Assembly (NCBI GenBank): GCA_963851085.1
Contig: CAWKNX010000005.1
Coordinates: 186,001 to 250,000, forward strand
Direction: 5' to 3'
DNA: 64,000 bases
Origin: DATFVJ01 sp963851085
GTDB taxonomy: Bacteria; Actinomycetota; Actinomycetes; Streptosporangiales; Streptosporangiaceae
In this document: piece after piece, positions 1-8,884 of the stretch
Layout: each line of letters starts with the position of its first letter
Numbering within the stretch: the stretch's first letter is position 1
Notes under the pieces: generated by a model
What the model was told of the DNA's origin: nothing
Database searches by the model: none
The model's input: the letters and a program-made list of their open reading frames with translations, nothing else
Program-made: the position numbers and the translations under genes

Positions 1-2
1 CC

Positions 3-407
3 CGCGGCATCCACGTCGACGACGTCGACCTGGTCGTTCACTTCGACCCACCCAATGACGGCAAGGACTACCTGCACCGGTCAGGCCGCACGGCGCGGGC
101 GGGCGCACAGGGCACCGTTCTCGCCCTGGTCTCACCCGACCAGGTGCGCGAGGTGGCGCGGCTGCATCAGGCGATCGGGGTCACCCCCACCAGCCATCAC
201 GTGCAGACCGGCGACCACACGGTCAGGCAACTCGCCGCCTCCGGTACACCGGTGCCCGTGGCCCAGCGACCCCGCGTCCGCACTGAGCACGCGCAGTCCG
301 CGGATCAGGTACCACACCGAAGGACCGCACCCCGGCGTGCACCGCGGTCAGGCCGGCGTCCCGGCCAGGGCCGCGGGAACACCGGCAGGGATGGGCGAGC
401 CAAGTAA
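3..407 (+). CDS. DEAD-box RNA helicase, C-terminal part (5' end outside window)
   Basis: The reading frame is open from the left edge and ends at 405-407, so only the last ~134 residues are present. The first residues (RGIHVDDVDLVVHFDPP) followed by HRSGRTARAG are motifs V and VI of the second RecA-like domain of DEAD-box RNA helicases; the arginines of motif VI contact ATP. The tail after about residue 90 is rich in Arg, Gly and Pro, a common basic RNA-binding tail in actinobacterial DEAD-box proteins. Such enzymes remodel RNA in ribosome assembly or cold adaptation. The N-terminal Walker A and DEAD motifs lie outside the window, so the subfamily cannot be set. Confidence 0.85.
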   Translation, partial: RGIHVDDVDLVVHFDPPNDGKDYLHRSGRTARAGAQGTVLALVSPDQVREVARLHQAIGVTPTSHHVQTGDHTVRQLAASGTPVPVAQRPRVRTEHAQSADQVPHRRTAPRRAPRSGRRPGQGRGNTGRDGRAK

Positions 408-607
408 CATGGCCTGACCCTCGTCGGCCGCCCCCGCACGCCGCTTCCATTCCAAGGCCCACCCACCCGATGGGGGGCGGTCATAAGCCCGTAGCGCGCG
501 CATGGCCCACGTGCATAACCAGCCGCTGCGCGCTGATCTGCGGCGGCAGGGATGGTCCGCGCTGGTAGCATCCCGAGTCGGGCGAGGCCACTTGATCAAG
601 GACAAAC

Positions 608-2323
608 ATGGCGTCACAGCAGTTCGATTTCATCATTGTTGGCGGCGGTTCGGCAGGTAGCGCGCTGGCGAACCGGCTGTCCGCCGACCATGCCAACCGG
701 GTTCTCGTGCTCGAAGCTGGGCGCCCCGACTACCGCTGGGACGTATTCATCCACATGCCTGCGGCGCTCACGTTCCCGATCGGCAGCCGGTTCTACGACT
801 GGCGGTATGAGTCAGAGCCGGAGCCCTGCCTGAACGGGCGGCGCATCTATCACGCCCGCGGCAAGGTGCTCGGCGGTTCGAGCAGCATCAACGGAATGAT
901 CTTCCAGCGTGGCAACCCGCTCGACTATCAGCGCTGGGCCTCCGATCCTGGCATGCAGGACTGGGACTACGCTCACTGCCTGCCGTACTTCAAGCGGATG
1001 GAGGCCTGCCTGGCCGGCGGCGACGATTTCCGCGGTGCCGCGGGCCCGCTCGTCCTCGAACGCGGGCCGGCGACGAGCCCGCTGTTCACAGCGTTTTTCG
1101 CCGCCGTGCAGGAGGCGGGATATCCGCTGACGGACGACGTGAACGGCTTCCGCCAGGAAGGCTTCGCCGCCTTCGACCGCAATATCCACCGTGGCAGAAG
1201 GCTCAGCGCCGCCCGCGCGTATCTGCATCCGGTCATGGGCAGGCCCAACCTCGGGGTCGTATGCCGTGCCTTCGTGACGAAGATTCTGTTCGACGGGAAC
1301 CGGGCCGTCGGCGTGGAGTTCACCCACGGGAGGGGCCCGGTGCGCCGGGTGCGCGCCGGTGAGATCATCTTGTGCGGCGGTGCCATCAACTCGCCACAGT
1401 TGCTCCAGTTGTCCGGCGTCGGCAGCGCCACCGACCTGACCCCGCTCGGCGTGGACATGATCCACGACCTGCCCGGAGTTGGTGCGAACCTCCAGGATCA
1501 CCTCGAGGTCTATGTCCAGTTCGCGGCCAAGCTCCCGGTGTCGGTCGCCCCCGCGCTCAAGTGGCGGAACCGCCCTGGCGTGGGCGCCCGGTGGCTGTTC
1601 CTGCGTGACGGCCCAGGGGCGACGAACCACTTCGAGGCGGGCGGATTCGTCCGGAGCAACGAGGACGTGGGCTATCCGAACCTGATGTTCCATTTCCTCC
1701 CGATCGCCATCCACTACGACGGCTCCTCGCCGGCCGGAGGCCATGGTTACCAGGTGCACATAGGGCCGATGTATTCGGACGCCCGGGGCTCTGTCAAGAT
1801 CACCTCGCGCGACCCGGCCGTGCACCCGGCGCTGCGATTCAACTACGTGTCGACCGCCCAGGACCGCAGGGAATGGGTGGAGGCGATCCGCATTGCCAGG
1901 AATATCCTCAACCAGCCCGCTTTCGACCAGTTCAACGGCGGTGAGCTGGCTCCGGGCCCGGACGTCGCCACCGATGAGCAGATCCTCGACTGGGTCGCCC
2001 GCGACGCGGAGACCGCGCTGCACCCGTCGTGCACGGCCAAGATGGGAACGGGCCCGATGTCGGTGGTGGACCCGGCGAGCATGCGGGTTCACGGCCTCGA
2101 CGGCTTGCGGACGGTTGACGCATCGACGATGCCGTACGTCACGAACGGGAACATCTACGCCCCGGTGATGATGATCGCGGAGAAGGCCGCCGATCTGATC
2201 CTGGGCAACACCCCGCTGCCGCCCGAGCCCATCGAGTTCCACCGCCACCGCCACCGCCACCGGCCCGGCGCGGGCCGCCCGCGGCGCCAGGCCGCTGCCC
2301 ACGACCTCCCGCTGGACGGCTGA
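608..2323 (+). CDS. GMC-family FAD oxidoreductase (choline dehydrogenase-like)
   Basis: This 571-residue protein has the full GMC layout. The N-terminal FAD-binding GGGSAGS is at residues 12-18, a GSSSINGM stretch lies near residue 95, and the catalytic His-Asn pair typical of choline-oxidising members is at H472 (HPSCTAKMG) and N513 (NGNIYAPV). The family oxidises alcohols to aldehydes with FAD; choline dehydrogenase BetA gives betaine aldehyde. An aldehyde dehydrogenase and demethylation genes nearby fit a choline-to-betaine role, but substrate specificity is inferred. The C-terminus has an unusual alternating His-Arg run (about residues 546-553) that could bind metal or be neutral. AAGGA sits upstream of the ATG. 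Confidence 0.88.
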   Translation: MASQQFDFIIVGGGSAGSALANRLSADHANRVLVLEAGRPDYRWDVFIHMPAALTFPIGSRFYDWRYESEPEPCLNGRRIYHARGKVLGGSSSINGMIFQRGNPLDYQRWASDPGMQDWDYAHCLPYFKRMEACLAGGDDFRGAAGPLVLERGPATSPLFTAFFAAVQEAGYPLTDDVNGFRQEGFAAFDRNIHRGRRLSAARAYLHPVMGRPNLGVVCRAFVTKILFDGNRAVGVEFTHGRGPVRRVRAGEIILCGGAINSPQLLQLSGVGSATDLTPLGVDMIHDLPGVGANLQDHLEVYVQFAAKLPVSVAPALKWRNRPGVGARWLFLRDGPGATNHFEAGGFVRSNEDVGYPNLMFHFLPIAIHYDGSSPAGGHGYQVHIGPMYSDARGSVKITSRDPAVHPALRFNYVSTAQDRREWVEAIRIARNILNQPAFDQFNGGELAPGPDVATDEQILDWVARDAETALHPSCTAKMGTGPMSVVDPASMRVHGLDGLRTVDASTMPYVTNGNIYAPVMMIAEKAADLILGNTPLPPEPIEFHRHRHRHRPGAGRPRRQAAAHDLPLDG

Positions 2324-2414
2324 ACGGCCCATCCCGCCCGGTCCCGCCATCGCCAGCCGCGTCTCCATGATCCTTAACGGCTGCGCGGGCCGTCGTCCCG
2401 CCCGAAACGCGGCA

Positions 2415-2473
2415 CTTCATGATCGCGGTAACTTGTCTGCGGTATGTGCGGAAATGTTACCGCGATCATGAAG
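2415..2473. repeat. Short hairpin derived from the IS ends (MITE-like), copy 1
   Basis: An 18-bp perfect inverted repeat (arms 2415-2432 and 2456-2473, core TTCATGATCGCGGTAAC) flanks a spacer of about 23 bp. The arms match the terminal inverted repeats of the insertion sequence at 54563-56442. It looks like the two IS ends joined with no coding interior. It lies just beyond the truncated end of the formate-tetrahydrofolate ligase fragment. Confidence 0.8.
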
Positions 2474-2529
2474 ACGAGGCGTCGCAACAGACGTGAACGC
2501 GTCTCGACCGCGGGCTGGGCCGCTTCGGC

Positions 2530-2922
2530 TCACCCGCAGTGACGACGCACGCAGTCCTGTGTGACAGAAACCTCTTTGCGTCTACGCACGGGCAGGGCTG
2601 GCGAGCCCGCCGGCAGCTGAACGCCACCCGGCCGGGCCCACCTGCGCCACCCGCCACAGCCTTCTGCACCTGGTTCATGATCGGCGCGGGCTGTCCTGGC
2701 TTCACCGAGCGGGGTCGGCGTGACGGCGGTCACGACCACGTAGCGCGCCCGTGGGCGGTCCGCGAGTGCCTCGATGGCACCAAGATCTATCTTGGCGACA
2801 TGCTCGCCGTACGGCTCGATCAGCCAGGGCGGCAGCCCTATCTCGGCCGCGATCTCGCCTACCGGCTTCAGCGTGGCCCGCCGTGAGATCTCCAGTGCGC
2901 TTGGCATCCCCATGTCAGTCAC
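2530..2922 (-). pseudogene. fhs: Formate-tetrahydrofolate ligase, N-terminal fragment
   Basis: The first ~75 residues read as the start of formate-tetrahydrofolate ligase: SALEISRRATLKPVGEIA, then LIEPYGEHVAKIDL, then VVVTAVTPTPLGE just before the nucleotide-binding loop. After PTPLGE the expected GKTTT loop and the remaining ~480 residues are missing and are replaced by unrelated, Arg/Gly-rich sequence to the stop. The intact enzyme makes 10-formyl-THF from formate, THF and ATP. The likely GTG start (2922) overlaps the TGA of the upstream aldehyde dehydrogenase, so the two were translationally coupled. The break lies ~60-200 bp from a MITE-like hairpin. It should be non-functional as a ligase. 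Confidence 0.75.
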
Positions 2923-4408
2923 GCCGCCCTTCTGTGCCACCACTGAATTTCGGTGCGGGATAGACCACTGTCTTCGGTTCGGTGAAGGCGTCCACGACGT
3001 AACGCCCGCCGACCCTGCCTCTGCCGCTGACCGCGCCCGACCTGCCGCCGAAGGGCAGGTGGGATTCCCACAGGTTCGTCGAGGCGTTCACGTTGACCCA
3101 GCCGGCCCGCGCACGCTCGGCGAAGGCGAGGCCACGTTCGAGGTCACCGGTGAAGACCGCCGCCGTCAGGCCGAACGGTGCGGCGTTGGTGAGCTCGAGC
3201 GCCTCGTCAGCGGAGCTGACCTCGACGACGGGTACGACCGGGCCGAAGGTCTCCTCCACGGCGATCGCCATGTCCGGCGTGACGCCGTCGAGCACGGTTG
3301 GCTCGGCGAACAGCTTGGTCGCAAACCCCGAAGACACAGCGCGATGCCCACCGCAGCGCAGCGTCGCACCGCGGGTGAGCGCTTCGCCGACGTGACGGTC
3401 GAACTTCGACGCCGTCGCCTCGTTGTTCAGCGGCCCCATCGTTGTCACGGGATCGAACGGGTCACCCAGCCTGACCCGCTCGGCGGTCGCCGCCACGACA
3501 CGGTCCACGAACTCCCCGCGGACGCCCCGCTCCACGAGGAACCGCTCGCCCGCGGTGCAGCTCTGGCCGGCGCACAGGTAGGCGGCTTCGAGCGCCGCGT
3601 CGGTGGCGAGTTCGAGGTCGGCGTCGTCAAGCACGACCATCGGGCCGTTGCCGCCGAGTTCGAGTATCTGCGTCTTCCCAGCGGACCTGGCGGCGACGCG
3701 CGCACCCGTGGCGACGGACCCGACGAAACCTACGGCCGCGACCGCCGGGTGGCTGACCAGGGCGTCGCCGACCACGGGCCCGGGCCCGGGCACGAAGTTG
3801 AACACCCCGGCAGGCAGCCCGGCCTCGGCGCTGGCCGTGGTAATCACTTCGGCCAGCAGCGCGCAGCATGCCGCGGTGCTCGGCGCCGGCACCCAGACAA
3901 CCGTGTTACCTGCCGCCAGCGCGGGCGCGAAGAGTTCCGCTCCCATCGTGTACGGCCAGTTCCACGGGCTCACCACGGCGACCACGCCGAGCGGGACGCG
4001 GGAGATGAGCACCCGGCGCGAGGCGGAGGTCGAGGCGGGGAAGGAGCCAGCGAGCCGCTTCGCGTCCTCGCCGGCCATCCGGAAGTATTCGGCCAGCTCG
4101 TCGACCTCGTCGTAGGCCTCGGCGAGAAGCGGTTTGCCCTGGTCCTCGCTCAAGCCGCGGGCAAGCTTCTCGCGCTGGCCGCCGATCGCGCCCACGACCG
4201 CCTCGCACCACTGCGCGCGCTCGAACGGCGACATGCCGGACCAGGCCGGCCAGGCCGCGGCCGCGGCCGCCACCGCATCACCGACATCGGCCGGGTCCGC
4301 TACGGCCACCGAGGCGAACGTCTCACCGGACGACGGGCTCGTCGCGGCCGCGGCCCCGGCGCCACCCTTGCGCCACTGGCCGCCGATATAGAGGAGATGC
4401 TCGCGCAT
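2915..4408 (-). CDS. NAD(P)-dependent aldehyde dehydrogenase
   Basis: A 497-residue protein of normal length for the aldehyde dehydrogenase superfamily. The general-base glutamate is E250 (ELGGN) and the catalytic cysteine C284 (GQSCTAGERF), with the usual 34-residue spacing; SPWNWPY near residue 150 is the conserved N-terminal core motif. The frame is open further upstream but the extension is basic and unlike the family, so ATG 4408 is chosen. It oxidises an aldehyde to the acid; with a choline dehydrogenase-like gene next door, betaine aldehyde is a reasonable but unproven substrate. It is co-directional with the fhs fragment, overlapping it by 8 bases. Confidence 0.88.
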   Translation of the reverse strand: MREHLLYIGGQWRKGGAGAAAATSPSSGETFASVAVADPADVGDAVAAAAAAWPAWSGMSPFERAQWCEAVVGAIGGQREKLARGLSEDQGKPLLAEAYDEVDELAEYFRMAGEDAKRLAGSFPASTSASRRVLISRVPLGVVAVVSPWNWPYTMGAELFAPALAAGNTVVWVPAPSTAACCALLAEVITTASAEAGLPAGVFNFVPGPGPVVGDALVSHPAVAAVGFVGSVATGARVAARSAGKTQILELGGNGPMVVLDDADLELATDAALEAAYLCAGQSCTAGERFLVERGVRGEFVDRVVAATAERVRLGDPFDPVTTMGPLNNEATASKFDRHVGEALTRGATLRCGGHRAVSSGFATKLFAEPTVLDGVTPDMAIAVEETFGPVVPVVEVSSADEALELTNAAPFGLTAAVFTGDLERGLAFAERARAGWVNVNASTNLWESHLPFGGRSGAVSGRGRVGGRYVVDAFTEPKTVVYPAPKFSGGTEGRRD

Positions 4409-4554
4409 GGTTCCCGCCGTCTCCCTCCTGGCCCTGACATACCTGCCTGTGTCACCGCCGCACCGCCGCTGTGGCAGCGCACGCCCGGGGCGCCCACGGA
4501 TCGGCAGCAGGCCCGCGGGTGGCGCGCCGCGGCAGCCGCTTCGGATCAATTGAC

Positions 4555-5367
4555 TTAACGGCTCCCGCGTGACTCGCCCACCCGGACCGCAGGCTCCGGT
4601 CTTGGCGTGCCTGGAGAGCCGGTGCCGCAAGCACCGGCGCCCGTCCAGTCCGTGCACAGCCTGCCGAGCTCGTCGAGCATCTCGGGCGGCATCCGGTCGG
4701 CGGGCCCGGACACCGACACGGCCGCCACGCATGCCCCCGCCGGGCTGAAGACAGGTGCGGCGACAGCGACAAGTCCTTCCTCGAGTTCGGCGACGGCCTT
4801 CGCGTAGCCGTCACTGCGGACCGCCGCGAGCTCTTCTTCGAGCGCCACGGGGGTGGTGATCGTGTGATCGGTGTACCGCTGCAGCACGGGGGGGATGGGG
4901 ATCGCGCCGTAGGCGAGCAGGACCTTGCCATTCGCCACGGCGTGCGGCTTGGTCCTGCGGCCGATCCAGCCGCCGCTGCAGCCGAGGATGTACGTGCTGG
5001 CGATCTCGGCGACATTCAGGATGTCGGTGCCGTCAGGCACGGCGAGGTTCACCGTCTCGCCGGTTTGCCTGGAGAGTTTCTCCATGGCTGGCTGCATCCG
5101 CTCGACGATGTCGAAGCTGCGCAGCGCGAGTGCGCCAAGCCGGATAATCTCGACCCCGAGGCGGTAGCGCTTACCGTGGCGGGACAGGAAACCGGCCCGT
5201 TCGAGCGCCATCGCCAGACGCGAGGCGGTCGACTTGTGGACGCCAAGCAATCGGGCCATTTCGGTAACGCCAAGCTCGATCCGGCCGTCCTCGAAGCTTG
5301 TGAGCAGCGCCAGGGCCCGTTCGGCCGACTGATAAGTTGCGCTGCCTGCAACCTCGTTCTCGGTCAC
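4555..5367 (-). CDS. IclR-family transcriptional regulator
   Basis: A 270-residue regulator. The N-terminal winged helix (about residues 10-70) contains GVTEMARLLGVHKSTASRLAM, a typical IclR recognition helix. The C-terminal effector domain has TGETVNLAV and GLVAVAAPVFSPAGACVAAVSVSGP, both common in the family. IclR proteins sense small carboxylates or aromatics and often control the adjacent catabolic genes. It sits upstream of, and in the same direction as, the aldehyde dehydrogenase, which is a likely target together with the GMC oxidase. GTG at 5367 is chosen because the longer frame has no family resemblance. The TAA stop lies inside a dispersed CTTAACGGCT motif. Confidence 0.88.
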   Translation of the reverse strand: MTENEVAGSATYQSAERALALLTSFEDGRIELGVTEMARLLGVHKSTASRLAMALERAGFLSRHGKRYRLGVEIIRLGALALRSFDIVERMQPAMEKLSRQTGETVNLAVPDGTDILNVAEIASTYILGCSGGWIGRRTKPHAVANGKVLLAYGAIPIPPVLQRYTDHTITTPVALEEELAAVRSDGYAKAVAELEEGLVAVAAPVFSPAGACVAAVSVSGPADRMPPEMLDELGRLCTDWTGAGACGTGSPGTPRPEPAVRVGESRGSR

Positions 5368-5530
5368 GCAACCAGAGGAACACGCCGTGATGCCGTCGTC
5401 AACCAAGTGGGACACGCGGCCCGCATGGCGGCCGAGCGCCGTTTGGGCGGCGTTTGGGCGGTATTCTGTCGTCGCGCCCGCGACATCGCGCGTGCGGACA
5501 GGCCCCTCCATCGAGCACTGGGAGCTGGGT

Positions 5531-6198
5531 ATGGGGATACCCGGCGCGTCGCAGACCGCCGCAACCACCGACGATCCCCTCCCCGAGGCCGTCGCGCTCG
5601 CTGGCGGTGCCGCGGATGCGGGCGTTCCGCTGAGGCTTCTCGGCGGGCTGGCCGTGCGCGTCGCCTGCCCCGACTTCCCCCCGCGATTCCGCCGGGACCA
5701 GGACATCGATTTCGCCTGCCTCTCCAAGGGCCGCAAGGAGGTCGCGTCCTACCTGGAGCGCAGCGGCTGCGAGCCGGACCGCAGGTTCAACAGCCTCAAC
5801 GGCTCCTCGCTCATCGCGGAGCGGCCCGACCTGGCCCCACCTAACGCGGCTTTCGACCCGGTAGCCCAGGCCCAGCGGCTGCTCGAGAGCGCGGAAGCCG
5901 CCCCGAAGGGCCTGAAGTGGCGGCTGCGGTCGAACGTCGGTGCCCTGTACGCCTACAGCACGACGTTCGGCGTGCCCATCGTGCCGGTGTCTGGTGTGAT
6001 CACGATCGGTCTGCTGGGATTCAATCTGTTCGAGTGGCTCCACAACGCTACGTACGGGGTGAACAAGGGCCCGTCCCTCGTCTACATGGGGGCGATGTAC
6101 GTGCTCGCGATCTCGTCGTCTTCGTCGTGGCCCGGATCGTGCGCAGCAGGCAGGGGATTGACCTGTCCCTCATCAACAAGGAGATCCCGGTCGAGTAG
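5531..6198 (+). pseudogene. Chimeric remnant: nucleotidyltransferase-like start fused to APC permease tail
   Basis: Two unrelated remnants share one frame. The first ~85 residues (LLGGLAVRVACPDF, RRDQDIDFA, GCEPDRRFNSLNG) resemble the N-terminal part of actinobacterial nucleotidyltransferase-fold proteins, with the DxD at DQDID. From about 5840 the sequence turns into the last part of an amino acid/polyamine (APC) permease, with the stretch LLGFNLFEWLHNATYG and a transmembrane end. A frameshift near 6115 splits the permease end; the correct frame continues as VVFVVARIVRSRQGIDLSL and stops at 6198. Neither half is complete. An amino acid or amine permease would have fitted the surrounding catabolic genes. 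Confidence 0.6.
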
Positions 6199-6262
6199 GA
6201 CCTCGACGGGCAAAGATCGGCGGGTTCGGTGGGGTGGAGCCCCCGGGCCAGCACCGGTCAAC

Positions 6263-6301
6263 CGGCCCCGCCGCCCGCACGTTTCCTGGGCGGCGGGGCC
6301 G
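6263..6301 (+). terminator. Strong GC hairpin, terminator-like
   Basis: A perfect 14-bp stem (CGGCCCCGCCGCCC and its complement, 6263-6276 and 6288-6301) closes an 11-base loop. There is no following T run, as is common for actinobacterial hairpin terminators. It separates the permease remnant from the flavoprotein gene at 6357. Confidence 0.6.
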
Positions 6302-6356
6302 TTGCCCGCTGGTGGCGGCCGAGCGGGCAAAGATGTGATCGGCGGTAAGGAGCGGA

Positions 6357-8879
6357 ATGACAGACACTCCGAAGCGGGCGAGCGCCGTCATCGTCGGTGC
6401 GGGCATCGTCGGCAACAGCCTGGCGTACCACCTCGCCAGGCTGGGCTGGCGCGACATCGTCCTGATGGATAAAGGGCCGATGCCGAACCCGGGCGGCTCG
6501 ACCGGCCACGCGTCCAACTTCATCTTCCCGATCGAGTACTCGAAGATGATGATGGAGCTCACGCGTGACAGCACCGAGCAGTACAAGGCGCTCGGCGTGT
6601 TCACAGAAAGCGGCGGCATCGAGGTCGCGCGGACCGAGGAGCGGCGGCAGGAACTGCGCCGCCGCTTTTCGGCCGGCAAGGCCTGGGGCATCGAATCGGC
6701 GCTCCTGTCCGCCGCGGAGGTGGCCAGGCTGGTGCCGTTCCTCGACGAGTCGGTGATCCTCGGCGGGCTGCACATCCCTACCGTGGGCGTCGTCGACTCG
6801 CTGCGGGCCGGCACGCTCATGCGCGAGCAGGCGCAGCACATGAACGCCCTGCGGGTGCTCGCGAGCACCGAAGTGCTCGGCATCGAGGTGTCCGCCGACG
6901 GTGGGCGGGTCAGGGCCGTGCGGACCACATCCGGCGACATCGCCACCGATGTGTGCGCGATCTGCTGCGGTGTGTGGAGCCCGCGCATCGCCAGGATGGC
7001 CGGCGCGTGCATCCCGCTGACCCCGGTCGTGCACCAGATGATCAGCGTCGGGCCCATCCCGCTGCTGTCCGGCACGGTCGGGGAGATCTCGTACCCGATC
7101 GTGCGGGACATGGACACCAACATGTACGAGCGCCAGCACGGCAGCGACCTGGAGGTCGGCTCGTACGCCCACCGCCCGATCATCGTCGCGCCAGATGAGA
7201 TCCCCTCCATCGAGGAGGCGGTCCTGTCGCCCACGGAGATGCCGTTCACCCAGGACGACTTCGACCCGCAGCTCGAGCAGGCGCTGGAACTGATGCCGGG
7301 CGTGCTCGGCGACGAGAGCGTGGGGATCAGGTATGCCATCAACGGGCTGATCTCGCTGACACCGGACGGCCATCCGGTGCTCGGCGAGATGCCGGAGGTC
7401 GCCGGCCTGTGGTCGGTCGCGGCGAGCTGGATCAAGGAAGGGCCGGGCATCGGGCGCGCTGTGGCCGAGTGGATGAGCGGCCGCGCACCCGAGATCGACG
7501 TGCACGAGGCCGACGTCGCGCGGTTCTACGGCCATCAGCGGACCGGCGAGCTTGTGCGGGCGCGGGCCCGCGAGAGCTTCAACAAGATGTACGGGATCGT
7601 CCACCCGGCGGAGCAGTGGGCATCGGCGCGGCCCATCAGGGTCAGCCCGGTCTACGACCGTGAGCGTGATCTTGGCGCGGTGTTCTTCGAGACGGCCGGA
7701 TGGGAGCGCCCGCACTGGTACGCCTCGAACGAGGGCCTGCTCGAGCGGTACGCCGGCCGGCTGATGCCGCGCGAGGCCGAGTGGGAGGCGCGCTGGTGGT
7801 CGCCGATCATCAACGCGGAGCACCTCGCCATGCGGGACGGATGCGGGCTCGTCGACTTGTCGGCATTCGCCGTCTTCGACATCACCGGGCCCGGTGCCCT
7901 CCAGACGGTGCAGTCGGCCGCCGTCGCGCAGATGGACGTGCGGCTCGGGCGGGTGGTGTACACCTCGCTGCTGGATGAGCGCGGGGGTTTCAAGGCGGAC
8001 CTGACGATCATGCGGCTCGGCGCGCAGCGGTTCCGTGTCGTGACCGGTGGCGCCACCGGCATGACGGACATGAAGTGGTTCACCGGCCATGTGCCTCCCG
8101 ACGCCGCGGCCGCGCTCACCGACCTGACCTCGGCCTGGACCACGCTCGGGCTGTGGGGCCCGCGGGCGAGGGCAGTCCTTCAGTCGGTGACCGCCGACGA
8201 CGTGTCACACACCGGTTTCCCCTTCGCCACGTGCCGCGAGATCGAGGTCGGCGACGTGACGGTACTCGCGTCGCGCATCTCCTACGTCGGCGAGCTTGGC
8301 TGGGAAATTCACGTGCCGATGGAACAGGGCGCCCGCGTGTGGGACAAGATCTGGGACGTGGGCGAGGGACACGGGCTGGTGCCTGTCGGCATCGGCGTCT
8401 ACGGCACCACGGGCAGGCTCGAGAAGGGTTACCGCGCGTTCGGTAACGAGCTCGAGGGCGACGGCAACCTGGTCGAAGCGGGGATGGCGCGCCCGACGGT
8501 GAAGGAACAGGCCTTCACAGGCAAGGCCGCCTACCTCGCGCAGCGGGACACTCCGCCGTGCGCCGTGCTCGCCACCCTGACCGTGGACGACCACCGCTCG
8601 GCGAGCGGCCAGCTCCGCTACATGCTCGGCGGCGAGCCCATCCTCACCACCGGCGGCGTCCCGCTGGTGGATGCCAAGGGCCGCCACTCGTACGTCACGA
8701 GCGCGGGTGCCGGGCCCTCGGTCGGCAAGCATCTGCTGATGGCCTACCTGCCCGCCGAGGAGGCGCGCGTCGGCAACCGCCTTGCCGTGGAGTATCTCGG
8801 CGAGCTGTACCCGGTCACGGTCGCAGTGGCCGGTGCCACCCCGTTGTTCGACCCGGAAAACAGCCGGGTCAGAAGCTGA
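6357..8879 (+). CDS. Dimethylglycine/sarcosine dehydrogenase-like flavoprotein with GcvT half
   Basis: An 840-residue two-part enzyme. Residues 1-390 form a DAO-type FAD domain with the dinucleotide motif VGAGIVG (13-19), and H51 in GSTGHASN sits where dimethylglycine and sarcosine dehydrogenases attach FAD covalently. A short linker domain follows, then from about residue 440 to the end a GcvT-type tetrahydrofolate domain (SYVGELGWEIHVPME; GVYGTTGRLEKGYRAFGNE). The family oxidatively demethylates N-methyl glycines and passes formaldehyde to THF, with electrons going to ETF. The next two genes encode ETF, which supports an electron-transferring dehydrogenase rather than an oxidase. AAGGAG precedes the ATG. 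The exact N-methyl substrate is not known. Confidence 0.87.
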   Translation: MTDTPKRASAVIVGAGIVGNSLAYHLARLGWRDIVLMDKGPMPNPGGSTGHASNFIFPIEYSKMMMELTRDSTEQYKALGVFTESGGIEVARTEERRQELRRRFSAGKAWGIESALLSAAEVARLVPFLDESVILGGLHIPTVGVVDSLRAGTLMREQAQHMNALRVLASTEVLGIEVSADGGRVRAVRTTSGDIATDVCAICCGVWSPRIARMAGACIPLTPVVHQMISVGPIPLLSGTVGEISYPIVRDMDTNMYERQHGSDLEVGSYAHRPIIVAPDEIPSIEEAVLSPTEMPFTQDDFDPQLEQALELMPGVLGDESVGIRYAINGLISLTPDGHPVLGEMPEVAGLWSVAASWIKEGPGIGRAVAEWMSGRAPEIDVHEADVARFYGHQRTGELVRARARESFNKMYGIVHPAEQWASARPIRVSPVYDRERDLGAVFFETAGWERPHWYASNEGLLERYAGRLMPREAEWEARWWSPIINAEHLAMRDGCGLVDLSAFAVFDITGPGALQTVQSAAVAQMDVRLGRVVYTSLLDERGGFKADLTIMRLGAQRFRVVTGGATGMTDMKWFTGHVPPDAAAALTDLTSAWTTLGLWGPRARAVLQSVTADDVSHTGFPFATCREIEVGDVTVLASRISYVGELGWEIHVPMEQGARVWDKIWDVGEGHGLVPVGIGVYGTTGRLEKGYRAFGNELEGDGNLVEAGMARPTVKEQAFTGKAAYLAQRDTPPCAVLATLTVDDHRSASGQLRYMLGGEPILTTGGVPLVDAKGRHSYVTSAGAGPSVGKHLLMAYLPAEEARVGNRLAVEYLGELYPVTVAVAGATPLFDPENSRVRS

Positions 8880-8884
8880 CCGGC

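Noticed and set aside
812..2368. A 518-codon open frame on the minus strand opposite the GMC oxidase
   Set aside because: It is the antisense shadow of a GC-rich gene; the translation is Arg/Val/Gly-rich with no family match, while the plus strand has clear FAD and catalytic motifs.
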